Assembly (NCBI GenBank): GCA_022496185.1
Contig: WTXG01000031.1
Coordinates: 124,001 to 188,000 of the forward strand
Source of the DNA: Multifurca ochricompacta
Lineage: Eukaryota > Basidiomycota > Agaricomycetes > Russulales > Russulaceae
Direction: 5' to 3'
Length of the DNA: 64,000 nt
Shown: in pieces, positions 43,412-56,259 of the stretch
Layout: each line of letters starts with the position of its first letter
Numbering within the stretch: position 1 is the stretch's first letter
The notes under the pieces: generated by a model
What the model was told of the DNA's origin: nothing
Databases searched by the model: none
Seen by the model: only the letters and a program-made list of their open reading frames with translations
Translations under genes and position numbers: made by a program

Positions 43412-43962
43412 CAGATATCAGATATGATAGCCGATCGGATCCTCTTCAGTCTGTCACGAGAGTTATTACCACAAAATCTGAAAACCCAAGGAAAAATGGG
43501 TTACCACACCCCCACCCCACAATTCGGGGTCGATCGGCCTAAGGTGGCTGCCTTACATTACTTGTAAACAGGTACAGTGTCGTATCGTAAATAAATATCG
43601 TCACACAAATAGCGAGAAAGATCGATGAGAGAGAGGCGAAGAGGACACCGTTTCATGCTAAATACTAAGAGAACCATGTGGGTGGAAAGGGAAAGGGACA
43701 TAGAATCGCATCTCGATGAGTGCAGTGCAGTAGACAGATAAAGAGTGTGGACATGGCAACCTCGCCTAGATGAGAGCGAGCAAAGCAATAAAAAAAAACT
43801 AAGGAAAGAGCGTCTGTTAAATGAGGATATTAAAAGAGAGCATGGGTATCAATCAGCTCGGTCAGTGTGAGATAACAAGAATAACAAGCATGACTTGGAT
43901 TGAAGGTTCTGGTTCCGCTGTCGCTGTCGAACGTAAATGCAAGAAAGGATGATTGAAGACCC
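43412..43962. other. Intergenic, no gene seen
   Basis: This is the gap between the coiled-coil gene and the aminotransferase, both on the minus strand. It holds the presumed aminotransferase promoter and the 3' end of the coiled-coil gene. No open frame with recognisable content is present. Confidence 0.5.
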
Positions 43963-46900
43963 TCAAGTCGGCCATCCGCGCGCGATCCGGGCTGCCCCGC
44001 CTCCGAGCCTACCCAAGAAATTCCACACCGCTGCAGTATTTTCACCTGAGAATCCCTCACCACTCGGATGCATCGAATTAAAGCTTGACCAAGCCGCACG
44101 GTCATAGTACGTTGGACCACCAGGTACGACATAATGATGCGCAAGGAGTGGACTCATCGCGAAGAAAACCACTGCACTCGCACCGGCACACAATAGAGCG
44201 TGTGAAACAAGCCCACCCCATGGCACCCTACCGGCTACACCCTCACCACCGTAAACATAAGTGTTGTAGATGTTGTAAAACCGACTGCTTTTCCGCCGGC
44301 GGTTCGTTGGTACGCTGGGCGCCGCGGCGTCCTCGAGCACACGGTCGAACACCCCGCAACCGATTCCGACCTCCGATTTAAGTGCGCGCCATTCCTCAAG
44401 CAACTCTGCTGATACGCCTGTGCGAGGACGGAGAGGTACTTTCAGGCCACCGTGCCAACTTTGCAGTGTCTCGACCGCGACACGAAGGTCGCGTCGCTTT
44501 TGCGGATCGGAGATGTGTGAGAAGGATAAGTCCTCACTCTCGAGGAGATGTAGAAGGTCATGAAATGGTGTTTCGGACGTCACCTGGTTATATGAAGGAG
44601 GGAGGTCTATTGGGGCGTTGTGTGAGAGAAGGTCAAGTGGCACGGGCTTAGCCTTCGGAGTGGGAGGGAGGACGGTGGAAGACGATGAGGCGAGCGTTTC
44701 GTCATCCTCTTGGGGTGATGGTGATCGGGAAATGTGGACTTCATCAGTCTGAGTCTCCGCTTCGACTATGGCGCGTGGTATGGGAACTTCAGTCTGCGTG
44801 GATGTAGACGTGGAAGCTAACGATGTGTCCGTCTGAGTGCTGACGAGGCAGTTAGAATCGTCGGGGCGGGGTCAGTTTGGCTACTTGATGTCCTGATGAA
44901 CGGAAAAGAGTCATATTGTGTGTACGCATCCACATACTCCCGGCTGTCCTCCAGTGTGGATGATTCAATCTTATCATTGGCTTTACTTAGGCCACGCTGT
45001 GCAAAAAGATCAGTCAAAGCAAGAATATATGAATGATAGTAGATTGCCTACCTTCTTCTTTCGCGTGATGATTGTTTGTACAATGTCTTCTTCGTCCTCA
45101 GAATTCTCGTCCGTATTATCGATTCCGAGTTCCTTCAGCGTTGCCGCCGAGTCAGCCTCGTCCTCGTCATCGAGCCATCCACCATTTCTCATCTTGCTTA
45201 GTAACTCTGCACCCAGACTCCTACTGACGCTACCCGGCGCGCTGCTCATTCCATTCCAACAGCTGAGGCATTAGTCGCGAGCGCTGCGCGCAACTCGTCC
45301 ATATCAAACCTCATGCGATCAATGGTCTCCTTAAGCATAAGGTTCTCCTGTTTCTGTTCGTCCAGGCTCGCTTGTGCTTGCTGCGCGAAAGCAAGATCTT
45401 GCTCGAGTAAGACAATACGTTCTTCGTACGCCTCATTCTCCTTGAGATACTTGGCGGTTTCCATCTGTTGAAGGGAGAGACTTTCACGGAAAGTCCTAAT
45501 ATCCTCATCCTTTCTGCGAAGCATGTTGCGCAGGTCTTCAGACTCGTCTGCCATAAGATTACCACATCAGTATGCCAAGCAGTGCAAGTTCAAAGTGACA
45601 CATACTCAATTGTTCCTGATACTGTTTTTGCAACGAGTTGTACATCGTACGTGAGCTGTCGAGAGTCTTCTGCACCTTGGCAATCTCACTCTCAAGGGCG
45701 GTAATTTGGGTCTGGTTCAAACGTTCTTTGTTCCTTAGTTCCTTCTCCTCGCGTTTGGCAGCGCTGAGCTCGCTTCTTGCCTCCTCGAGGCGCGCCTCCA
45801 TCTCTTCTAGTTCAACTTCATGATCCGCTAGCTTCCGTTGCAGCGTGCGCTCCGCTTCGGCAAGCTTCTTGCCGAGGTCCACGTTGACCCGCTGCAACGC
45901 TTCAAGACGCTCTGAGGCTTCCATAGAGGCGGTCGAAGATGCAGTCGAGCGATCGAACACTCGTCCGAGACCCGAATCGTCTTCGGAATCCTCCGAGTCT
46001 GAGTCTGAAGAAAGGCGCGGCATAGGAAGTCTGGTGACGGTTTCTTCGAAAGCCTCGTACATTGCACTGGCGATGTCGAGTTGAGGAGGAGAGAATTGAG
46101 AGAACGGGGATGTTGATTTAGACTGGGACCGTGAGTGGGGGCGGGAGGCGACAGCCCCGAGAGGAGGCGAACTGGCTGGCCTTGCGAGCTTGTAGGGGAT
46201 TGTTGAGGGCCGGGAGTGGTAGGATTGGAAGGTGCACGTGAACGACTGCCAGTCGAGCGACTAAACACAGTGGAGGACTACGAAGGGGGATAAGTAAAAC
46301 GCAAACAACAGGTCGTGGATGATAGAAAGAAGGAAAGGGGAGGCGATGGAAATACACAAAAGTTAGTGTCTTGCTACAGGTTTCGGAACCGATGATAGCA
46401 AGCATGGTGGGTTTTCTTATTCGGTTGATTGATCCGCACAGTAGTGCAAGAAAAATGCCAACTGTGGCGAACCGAAGGTGTATCGTTCAATTGCTCCAGG
46501 AGAAGCATTGAGCAGGCGTGACAACAAACCAAAAGGGCAACCGTCATATACACACCAAGATGACGCAAGGCTAAGAACAATCGCGGGATAGACTGACCTC
46601 TGAATCGCTCATAGCACGTCCATAGTTACTTGCATCGCTTTTTCGGCGGCCAGGCGCAGCAGGCCGTCTCGTCCAACTCGATGGAGCGACGGGCGTCAGG
46701 GGAGTACTGCGTTGACGTTTCTGTGCGTCAAACGGTGAGTCTTTCATGCCAGGGGTATGTGGCATTCCGCCGTCACCACGACTTGGAGGCCGACTGGGCG
46801 GTCTACTACCTGGTGTAGAGCGATAGAACGTTCCGGTGGAACTATGACTAGAAGAGCGCGAGTGTCCACTATGAAAATCGCGTTCGTCGGCGCGTCCGCG

Positions 46901-47236
46901 GTTCCATTCTTCAGCATTCGGTGAATGGTCGTCGGAGTTATTTTGTTGGCCAGATGAGGTGCGCATTGCTACGAGTTGGAGAATGATATCAGGGGTTGCC
47001 TCAACGCCTGGCGACGCGTCCACGATTTGCATAAAACTGGCCATCTCGTCTTGAGTAAGAAGTTCGACGCCGTATTCTTTTCGATAGGTATCGAAAACGT
47101 CGGACAGACACCGAGCGGGGAGGGAAGTCACTCCCGCCGCATTGGTGTAAAATTGAGGGTGGTCACGGAAGATGTCATCAAGTTCTTGTTCAATGTCGGC
47201 AATGGACTGACGATGTCGGCCAAAGTTCTTTGCCAT
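43963..47236 (-). CDS. Coiled-coil protein with C-terminal membrane segment, unassigned
   Basis: The N-terminal part (MAKNFGRHRQSIADIEQELD, with FDTYRKEYGVELLTQDEMAS resembling a single degenerate EF-hand-like region) is followed by a Ser/Pro/Arg-rich stretch. A long coiled coil comes next (LEEMEARLEEARSELSAAKR and, after an intron, LLEQDLAFAQQAQASLDEQK), then an acidic region and ITRKKK. Repeated TQT motifs and a globular part (FHDLLHLLESEDLSFSH) precede a hydrophobic segment ALLCAGASAVVFFAMSPLLA about 75 residues from the end. This suggests a membrane-anchored tether or scaffold, possibly of the nuclear envelope; that is inference. The frame is disrupted twice: at 45246-45258, where GGAAT is tandemly duplicated, and near 44850. 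Alternatively the gene is two genes meeting at 45249. I do not recognise a named family. Confidence 0.6.
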
Positions 47237-49887
47237 TGTAGTTATCAGGAATGTGAGGAAAGAGGTGATAGATAGGGAATGTTTGAACTCACGAGGTCAT
47301 CCATTTTGAAAATTAATACTCTGGACACTTGACCAAAAAATCCACAAATCCACAAATCCACAATCCACAATCCACAAAGCGGCAAATCAAAGTCGCGTTG
47401 TCGCGGTTGTCAGTCGCGTGAATCACAACAGTTGACGTTTTAGGCTTATTTGTTCATGTTTGTAACAGTTCGATATCACGTAATACACTCACGAGGACGA
47501 CGCGACGGGGACGGGGAAAGTGCAATAGCAGCAGCAGCAGCACCTCCATCATTGAGGTGTGCCAGCACTAATCTATAACTATAACAACAACAAAAAGGAA
47601 GTCCGCAACCAAGGTCCGGGACCCTTGTATGAATGGGCACAGAGCCCAGGGTACTCAGCAGCTAAAAATACAGTAAGTAACAAAGAATGGAGAACCCAAG
47701 TTGGCCCACGCAGATCTACCCCAGCGAAGCGCTGCAATGAGCGAACATTATAACAATACGATCATCTGAAAATTCACCCTGGATGATGAATCAACTAAGG
47801 CCAAGGTAAACGATCATACCGCGTGCACTCAACTCCTCACCTCATGCTATAAATTCACATCTCTTCACGAGCTTCACGTGTTTTGTGAGATAGACGTTAA
47901 CGGTTTTCGTTCACAGCACGGTCCGTCGATAACAGTGAATCGTCGAGCCTTCAAATAAAACACCGACAGGGGATGGAGCAGCTCAAAGAGGAAGAAGGGA
48001 GGGTAGTACACCATCGCTTGCACCCTGAGCTACGGAGACTAGAAGAGACAATCGCTCGTAGATGCTGGTATGTGCTGTGCCCGACACTACACTAACTCAC
48101 GAGTCTGAAGAGTGGCAACTGCTGGTCAGGTAAGGAGATGATTGATTTAATGGAGGTCCGAAGGGGAATTATCGATATCGTTACAAGTTGCCTCAATCAA
48201 TTTGTAGGGTTTCACACCTTGTTTTGAAACATTCACAACGAAACTACAAATTTCGCTCTCCCAACATTGTCGCCAAAATGTCATCAGGCCAACAGCTCTT
48301 CTGGCTTAGGTCGCGAATGGCCGGATGGTCACCAACACAAGGCACCAGAGACACTCTTCATTAACAGAAGACTTGCCTACTTGTTTATTCGGCGCCAACA
48401 CGAACGATGACGTCTATTTCTAGAATTTTTGGTGCGCTCAGGGAATAATTTCTAGTATTCTTTTTTGATTGATTAACTTTGACCTCTTTCCCAGACGCTT
48501 TGTGCCTATTTCCCTAGGTGGCATCATTGTCTTGTCTTGTCCTGTTTCTCTCTTCTTACCGCTGCCGCTCCGTATGTATGAAAACCTATCTAAATCCATC
48601 ATTAATACCGATCTGCCTGTTCCCGAATCCCCTGGGTGCCGCCCGTCTGAGTAAGCCACTCACTGTTCACCATGAAGCCCCATTTTTTCTATAAGAAAAA
48701 ACAAAAAAAAAGATCAACTTGCAGCACAGTGACACAGTCTAGGACTTCTTTTGACTAGTCATGTCAAATGAGATTATAGCGGGGATCCGCTCATCGTTCT
48801 GCACTTCGTGGTTCAGCTAAAAGGCTCATATCCTCATGCTTTTTTTGAATTGTTTGCGCGAGAGGCCTTACTCAGTTTTGTCGAACGCCCCTGTGGCTAT
48901 ATGTTCTTTCTTCTCTAGACCTACGACAGCGGGCGCTGTGCTATTCCGAAAAAAAAAAAACATCTCTTTTTGCCACCCGTAACTTCGACCTTTACGCACC
49001 CTGAAATCAATGTTGAACAGCATTTGCGAGGGTGACTGTTTATTTATGTGGCTGCCACGTGTAGGAAGGAAGTCTGTATATCTCTAAAACCGCAAGACCA
49101 TATTACCGAAAAAGTCAGTTGATTGAGGGGTGGCAATCTTTTTTGAAAAAAAACCTTCTTCTTGGTGTGAGACCGGGTTCGCGAGTTATATTATTCAAAA
49201 AAATAAAAAGCTCTCATGCGGTCGTTCAGCTGACTTCTTGGTTTATCTATCGCCAATAGAACGTTTCGGCACGAATCCCGGGAATTTTAATCATCTAAGG
49301 CTTAACCCTTATTTCCTAGACTAAAAGTGGAGTCTGGTACGCATTTCTAAGTTCGGCACCCTTGCGTGTGTTCAATTCAATAAACCTCATTGGCATCGTG
49401 AAGACGAGATAAGGTTTAATTGAGTCACACAGCATAACAGTACCTGCTGGTACCTTGAAGGTTCTGGGCTGCTTTGCTTAGCTCGCATAAGGACGCTCGA
49501 CTCGACAGAACTTCGCGTGTAGGCAACAGGCGACGTAATCCATCGGGCTCAGGCTCCTCCTGGCAGCAATTGGGATTCGCTCCCTATGCCTCGATAGTCA
49601 TGTACACTTGATTCGACATTTATGCCAGATCCGAAAGCGGAATAATGAATAAAAGGCATCATGGAGAGGTTTCAAAACGGAAAAGTAGGGATGTTTACAC
49701 AATGAGGTTATTGACAGCAGACGAACAAGAATGCATAGCAATTATGAGGATAGGATACGCTCGAAGATGGGGTGCTTCACAGTGCCAGTAATCCCCAGAA
49801 GCGATGTTGCCGCAACCGACTCAACATTGCTTTTCAGGGCAGGGCAGCATGGACGAATCCAACTAGTTACCCCATTCATGCCGAGCG
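47237..49887. other. Long intergenic region, no gene seen
   Basis: About 2.6 kb without a convincing open frame on either strand. It contains short tandem text (CAAATCCACAAATCCACAAT near 47344), an AGCAGCAGCAGC tract near 47530, and several A- or T-runs. The presumed promoter of the coiled-coil gene and the 3' flank of the first cysteine-rich gene are included. Confidence 0.5.
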
Positions 49888-51339
49888 CTAGCGGCGAGAG
49901 GACGTGCGACGATTTTCCCGTTCACATACCTCGCAGAAACGGTTGTTGGCTTCTTCTCCATAGGGCGGCGACACTCCTGGCATGAAGGCCAGAACCCTTC
50001 CGGAACGGAACAACCAGCTTTTTCAGGCCGTTTCTGAGCGTTTCTCTCAGCACAACTACTGCATAACCTTTTCCCCAGTTTCGCTTGCGAGGAACGACAC
50101 TCCTCACAGAGCGAGGCGGCCGAGGGTACAGGAGGCTGCGGCATAGCGAGCTGCTGGTGTTGAGCCTTCAGCTGCGCTGCATCTTCATTACTACAAGTTC
50201 TGCTACAGAACTTTGAATTAGCACAAGCGGGCATCTTCCTGCACCGCTGGCACGGGGCTGCGAATCCAGATGGTACAACAGTGCTACAAGAATAGTCAGG
50301 GGGGGGCGGTATTGGATGGAACATTACGGTAGGAAATGCATACTTAAGGTGAGTCTGGCAATAGTCTCGTTGTTCTCGCGTGTTGTTGTCAAAGACTACG
50401 GGGTACTTGCACCCTGGCAATTTGCACAGGGATGATGGCAGCGGGGCTTGGTGGGGCTGACTCAGGGAATGAGAGATGGTACGTGTTAATTGAGCAGGGA
50501 CTTGAAGCGTGATAAGCCATTGGCATGAGAGGCACATAATAAAAACGAAAAGACACACCCGCAGCGTTCTTGTCGGCGGGGGGGCCAACGGCTTGCAACG
50601 AGACTTTATGATGAGTTGGTGGTATGCTGCCTCCCCCTGTCTGCCGGCTTGTTGTGTTCGACATTGGCACAAATGCATTGGATAAAGACGAAATGTTCGT
50701 TTGTAAAGCTGAAGAGAAGATTGGGGTTCGATAGCCCTTACAACTCAAAGCATAGGGACTCACTCGCATGGGTCGCTGGCGGATTTGGAGGTTGCGTCAC
50801 TAAAAAAAAAGTGCGCCGTTAGCCCCAGACATTGACATGAAAAGTGTTGGACTCACCCCTCGGAACTTGGGTAGGAAACGCATTCGGGAGGGCAACACCC
50901 TGGCTTACAAGTGGCGTTTGCAGATTTTGGACTGGTAGCCCGCCAGCATATTGGAAACTCTGGGTTTGATTCGTAGTGAGCGGAGGCGGGGCGGGGTCTG
51001 ACGAAGCGATGTAAGCTACCCGATACCACTTCCGCAAAATGCGAAACTTTACTTCTTTGGGTCTGGGGGACCGTCATAGTTGTCCTGTCATGAGAGTAAC
51101 CCGAAGACGAATGAGCCATGGATTGGCCCGTGTAATAGATTCGGTCCACCACCCCGTGCAAGGGTTGGTTCTGCACCCCTGGATTAAGAGGAACGTTTAC
51201 CGCTGAGCGAACTGGTTGGCACGATTAGCGATAAACCCCCTGCGCGTAACGGCATGTGGCCCCCACCTCGTTGTCGGGATGGTTGGCCGTGAAGTGTGTC
51301 TGAGCTGACAGAAAACTGAGACATATCCTGCCGATTCAT
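49888..51339 (-). CDS. Cysteine-rich Zn-module protein A (cluster member 1)
   Basis: The proposed start is MNRQDMSQFSVSSDTLHGQ at 51339; the N-terminal exons are Ser/Gln/Pro-rich and their exact joins are uncertain. The C-terminal part holds the shared module: CKLPGCKYPVVFD...YCQTHL (50427-50352), a phase-2 intron (GTATGC...TTGTAG), then PCQRCRKMP...FCSRTC. It alone carries two more four-Cys units, CEECRSSQAKLGKRLCSSC and a last one starting CQECRR. The last unit changes frame near 49961-49966. In the alternate frame the text becomes NNRFCEVCERENRR and ends at a stop at 49888, which restores the expected Cys pair; the uncorrected frame runs to 49863. Each unit could bind zinc. I know no assigned function. 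It is the most downstream of four like-oriented paralogues. Confidence 0.65.
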
Positions 51340-52533
51340 GTTCAATAGTGTTATCCTTGTGCTTGGTGCAGTTTCCGGGGAAACAGCTATGGGGGAGGGG
51401 ACAAAGAAGGCTTAAATTAGTGATTCAAAAAGGCTGCGCTCGCCAGCTTCCGGTTGGGGGTTGGGGGGCGTGCTGGATAAGTTTCGAAGCCAACGTCCTG
51501 ATCAAGCAATCTGAACATCACCGCTGCATCAATTACCTCGAGCATGTTTGACATACACGCGACTTTCTTTGTGCTTTAGGATTCTTGGTTTCACACGCGT
51601 TTCCCTACCCCCTGGCAGTATGGCCGGCAGGTGACGATGGTGGAGGGTGAACGTGTAGGATGGTGATGCCACGGGGAGGGGGGGGAGGGGATGCGCAACA
51701 TGAGAGGCCACGAGCCCCGATCTATCCGGCGGCTCATTTCTCCGATAATCAGATCACATCGGACGAAAGGAAGCAGTTCGAAGGAATATCAAAGCGTCTA
51801 TACTTTGGTAGCCAAAGTAGTGGGGTTTAAGCAAGCGTAAGCGAAACATATCGATAAACCCTAACTTCACATAGGCCGCCTGTGGACACACATGGCGCTC
51901 ATGTGCCTGGACCGTTTCCTGGCATTATTTCGAAAAAATGGTTCGGGCTGGGGACGATACAACAACTCTCACGAGAAAGATGCCAGCCTACACGCGGAAG
52001 TCGTCAATCCTCCTTCACTCATGTTCCCAAATTCGACCGTTCGGGGCCTAGGGCTTATTGAAGAGTTCACTATGTTAGAATGACGTAAATACACCACCAG
52101 ACGAAGGGAGGGAATGTTGGGAGAGCTGAGGGGAGGAGGGCGACGCACCATCACCCTAAGCCACAGCAACTCTTGTTACTGCTATGGCTATTTGCTTGCA
52201 GTACATGGGTAAACAAATCCCAGACTATTGTTATTCTCTTCGGAAATGGAACCTTGTGTCAGAAAATGAGGATGAAGGGGCCCAAAAATTTGAGTACCAA
52301 GGGCGGCGGGGATCGACTTGGGTTGGGAATAGTCGAGTAGAGGTCCACATTTTGACGCTCTCGACTGTATACTGTTGTGGCTGAAAATACAATCGCATTG
52401 TCATTTTATGAGCGCAATTATTGGCTCTATTCTTCTCAAACCTTTGATTTATTGTTTTTTTTAAAAAGATATGTACAAAGAAGTTGGGTGGCCCAGCCAT
52501 CAGAACTACAGTCATTGGTAGTACGTTCAACAC
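51340..52533. other. Intergenic between cysteine-rich genes A and B
   Basis: No gene is seen. It contains the presumed promoter of gene A and the 3' end of gene B. G-runs occur near 51675. Confidence 0.45.
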
Positions 52534-53489
52534 TCAACCACCACGTTGACTCCGTCTCTCGCAAGCTTCTGAGCAAAAACTTGCATTGGCGTGTCGCGGA
52601 TGTCTCTGGCACCATGCGCACAGTGCAGTCGAATCTCGTCGGCTAAAATGCAGGGCCGTCAATGGGCGATCGTCCTTACCAACAACTTTGGTTTTAAGAT
52701 ACGCTCACAGATGACGGGGACACAAGCCACGGCCAGTCAAGGAGCCCTCCTTACAACCCTGCATCTTGCATTGCGGTACCCCTGAGATAGAGCACGATAT
52801 TGCAATCACTTCGCTGGCTTAGTGAACTCAATAAGCTGGACACTCACTCGTGATTCCATGCGAGTTATGGCTCGGTGGTCCTTTCTCACTCAGCCCTCTT
52901 ACTTGTTCGCGGGCGCTAGGGCGATCATCCGGATAGTCGCCGCCAACGACGAGCACATTCTTTCCATAATCCTGTTCGACAACCTGCACGTGAGACGCAT
53001 TTCGGAGCTCTTCGACTTGGAAACTCTTTCGGTATTCTGCATGTGAACCCGCGACGAGAGTGGAGTTGAAGCCGCCGCTGGGGCTGGTAAGTGGTGAACG
53101 AGAGAGGAAGACGGAGCGTTTGTTAACACAGAAGACATGTAGGAGGGATTAGGCATTTCCATGACTGGTTCAGTGTGCGTGCGGTGTATTTGGGCGATGG
53201 GGAAGGAGGTCGGAGGTTGTTGCTGGTTCGCTATGGCTGTGGGGGGGGGGAGGGGAGGGGGGTAAGTGGGAACAGTACGAGTCAAAAAGAAGTTGGTCTA
53301 CTTGGTTCAAATTTCAAAGTGTTCACTCTGGTTGCATCTGTGAATGACCCGTAAGCAAGACTCGAGAAAACGACATTTAGAAAAAAGCGCACCATAGCTA
53401 GGCTCGGGCATTCGAGTGACGTCCCCATTCGAAGTGGGGGTTGACTGCTGCTGATAGGCCTGGAAATGATTGTCGCCGTCTCTGCTCAT
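52534..53489 (-). CDS. Cysteine-rich Zn-module protein B (cluster member 2)
   Basis: The start is MSRDGDNHFQAYQQQ at 53489. A middle part is rich in Pro, Gln and Ser (PPPLPPPTAIANQQQPP), then an exon reads EYRKSFQVEELRNASHVQVV and NVLVVGGDYPDDRPSAREQ up to a GT donor. The module follows: QCKMQGCKEGSL...LCPRHL (52770-52707), a phase-2 intron of about 65 bp, then ALCAWCQRHPRHANASFCSE and AC, ending ERRSQRGG and TGA at 52534. The first half-module is shorter than in A, C and D. Exon joins in the N-terminal half are tentative. The function is unknown; two zinc sites are inferred from Cys/His spacing. Confidence 0.68.
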
Positions 53490-55134
53490 ACTAGATTATC
53501 CGAGTTGCCAGCTAGTTCCTTACACACTCTCAGATACTGGGTTTTATGGCTCCCCGTTGAGGCGAATTGTCAGATGTAAGACCACTGCAGAAGTGCACTA
53601 AAGCGGTAGAAACACGAAATGGGCGTCCTCTCACAGAATCACAAGCGCTTCATATTAGTAGACGCATTCTGCTTATCATCACATGCAGGTCTCGTTTTGT
53701 TGGCGTAAATCTTCCTATCAGTAGAAAACAACCCGTCCAAGGAATCAGGAGAGATGTGATCAGGGCCACCCATATCTCCGTCAACCACGGAGTACTGCTC
53801 CCGACCATAAACCTAACCGGGTGGACATTGTGACCCCCTAATCTTGAGTGGGGAGAGAATCGCTATTGGACCCGAAAGTACGAACCGAAAGTACGAACAA
53901 CACGTTGTTGCAAGGAGGCTGGATGTTACAAGCCAAGCTTCGATGCAACGGTCCACAATCAGCTGTCCACGAAAGAAGAATACCAGCTGGCGCCTGTCTC
54001 ACCGCCTAAAAGTAGTAGTGTGCCAAGATCAGACAGACGCCCAACATTGTCCAAATCGATGTTGAACCAAAAATACAAGGAAAGACACGAGGTAAGAGTG
54101 TTACAAAAACTAGTGGAGGAAGGCTCGGCAGGAAGGGTGAATTTCCCCTCTCACCAGCTTGGATGATCAGATTTTATGATTTTTACGCCACCAACACAGA
54201 GCGACTTGGGTACTAGGCCAAAGATTATTGTGTCGTCGTCATACGCGGCTTGTGATACCAGTTATGATTGAGTGTTTTCGTTATGGGAACGGATTCTTCA
54301 AGAGTAGAGTGATAAAAGGTTTACCTGCTACTGATCCTCTCCTCTCCTTCTCAGATGATGACTCGGACCGAGACAAAATAATAAACCGGCATTGTCGTCT
54401 TAAATTCGCGGAGTTTTCGAGTTATTCTATCCGGTTGAGATCCGCCACCTGATTTATAGGAATCAAGACCAGCCCATCGAGACATGAGATTCACATACCG
54501 GGGAAACGCTGGTATGGTCCTGGGTCATCTACGTAAAAACAAACTTATAACCAAGGACCGGGATCCTAGGAAAAGCACATGGTCTTCAATTGGAAGAAGA
54601 AAAAAAAAAACTATATCGCCCAAAGGGTCCGCAACCCCGAAGCCAGAATAAAAGGAGATTAGAGTCGTGAGAGATTCACCAGAACTCAGGGTCCTTGCTT
54701 GAAGCTCGAAAATTGACAACACAAGTCGGCGAAGCGAAATAAATCTGCGTGCGCGAGAGGGACAACGGGGTCAGCCGCGGGTCAGCACTGAAAAACGGCA
54801 AACGCCGGGATTATAGCGTTCTTGCGTTCTTTAACCTTGTGGAAGCGGGAAATACAAGCCATCCTAACGACGAAAAGTGAAGACAGGACTTAGTGTTTCA
54901 AAAAAAAATCCCCGTTTAAACCAATCCAATTTAAACCAATTTGATCGCAGAGTCAAACGAGCCACATCACATGTCCCGATGTGTATGTGTACCAATTTGA
55001 TTTGCTTTTTTTTGTTTTCTTAAAAAAATATATAGATAAAACTCAATACAAACTACTAGGTTGGGCACAGGATGACAACACGGGTCTAGCACCAACGTAT
55101 GAAAAAATGGGGAAAACAATTTAAACTAATTGGG
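53490..55134. other. Intergenic between cysteine-rich genes B and C
   Basis: No supportable gene is seen. A short direct duplication CGAACCGAAAGTACGAAC-like text lies near 53878-53898. A-runs occur near 54600 and 54901. Confidence 0.45.
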
Positions 55135-56108
55135 CTAAGCGTAACCTGGGTATTTGCAAGAATCCCCACTACAAAGCCTGTAGCTATACCGGCGAGGCCA
55201 GACACGACAGTGCTTGCAAGACTTCTCCAAGCCTTGTCTCAGCGCAGTCCTAATGTCATGGGAAGTTAAGTCATGTCTCAGACTAAAAAAATAAATAAAA
55301 GAGATTGCGTACTGCATGTGTTGATCGCTGCACCACTCTCTACGTTCGTTGACGCGCCTATCAAAAAAGACAGGTCTGTTGCAACCTGGCATCCTACAAA
55401 TATGCACTACCAAAGGAGTCAGTCCAGAGAGAGAGAGAGAGAGAGGAAGAGAGACAAAGTCAAACGCACTACTTTCACGGTGACCAGCTACAGGGCGATC
55501 CCCAGGACCCTTTGATCGGAAACTATCTTGGTAATCCCCACTACTGTCCGTGGCAGCAGGCCAATGCTGAGGCTGGTGGCTCGAAACGGAGTGACCTCTT
55601 CCAGACTGCGACTCAACTTCGGGGGATGCATACGAACTGGCGCCGGTAGAAATAGAACCACGTGTCGCGTATATCTGGTGGCCGCCGCTGCCACCACCAC
55701 CGGCGGCGGCGGAGGAAGAAGACACCCTTGAGATGCTTGGGGCGTAGCCGTAAGGGTCATGGCGTTGCTGCTGGTCCGAGTATGTGGACAAGTTAAATTC
55801 TGGTTGTGGGTGGGTGGAGTAATGTGCTGGCTGACTAAGGGGGGCGCTTTGGGTGTGTGGATTTGGTTCAGGAAATGAAGGATCCGCTTGGGCGTAAATC
55901 GCATAACTACCCGGATGTCCCGATGGCTGGGATGATTGCGGAGTTCCGGAATACTGTAACTGTGAGTATCCTCCTTTTTGGAAGAAAAAAAAAATCCCCC
56001 CAGATATCATCAGTTCGTGTGTATGGATTCTACAAAATTAGGAATGGATCGTACCTTGTTGCATCATATAGTAATCTTGTGTGTTCTGAACTTGAGCCCG
56101 AGGGTCGA

Positions 56109-56156
<48 letters not shown>

Positions 56157-56259
56157 GGTGTTGTCGTTGCTGTTGTTGTTGTTGTTGAGAGGCGTTCGAC
56201 AAGGATGTCGAATAAGCACCAGCACCAGATTGATAGTGTGGGTCCGTGTAATGGCTCAT
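55135..56259 (-). CDS. Cysteine-rich Zn-module protein C (cluster member 3), polyQ
   Basis: The start is MSHYTDPHYQSGAGAYSTSL at 56259, followed by two glutamine tracts (about 7 and 17 Gln, encoded by CAA/CAG near 56110-56190) and FDPRAQVQNTQDYYMMQQ. A GT-AG intron leads to a long Ser/Pro/Gln/Tyr-rich exon (GTPQSSQPSGHPGSYAIYAQ). After an intron containing a CT-repeat comes the module: CRMPGCNRPVFFDRRVNERR, EWCSDQHM, a phase-2 intron, then GLEKSCKHCRVWPRR and LCSGDSC, ending KYPGYA and TAG at 55135. The second half ends C-x3-C rather than C-x2-C. Low-complexity N-terminus plus zinc module suggests a regulator that acts in complexes; this is inference. Confidence 0.75.

Noticed and set aside
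48438..48659. Open frame on the minus strand in the long intergenic region
   Set aside because: No recognisable domain, no introns, isolated and short; composition looks non-coding.
49380..49620. Possible tRNA or small RNA from GC-rich stretches
   Set aside because: No cloverleaf or B-box match could be drawn.
53567..54065. Open frames on the plus strand between genes B and C
   Set aside because: No shared text with the cluster, no splice context, and frequent stops nearby.
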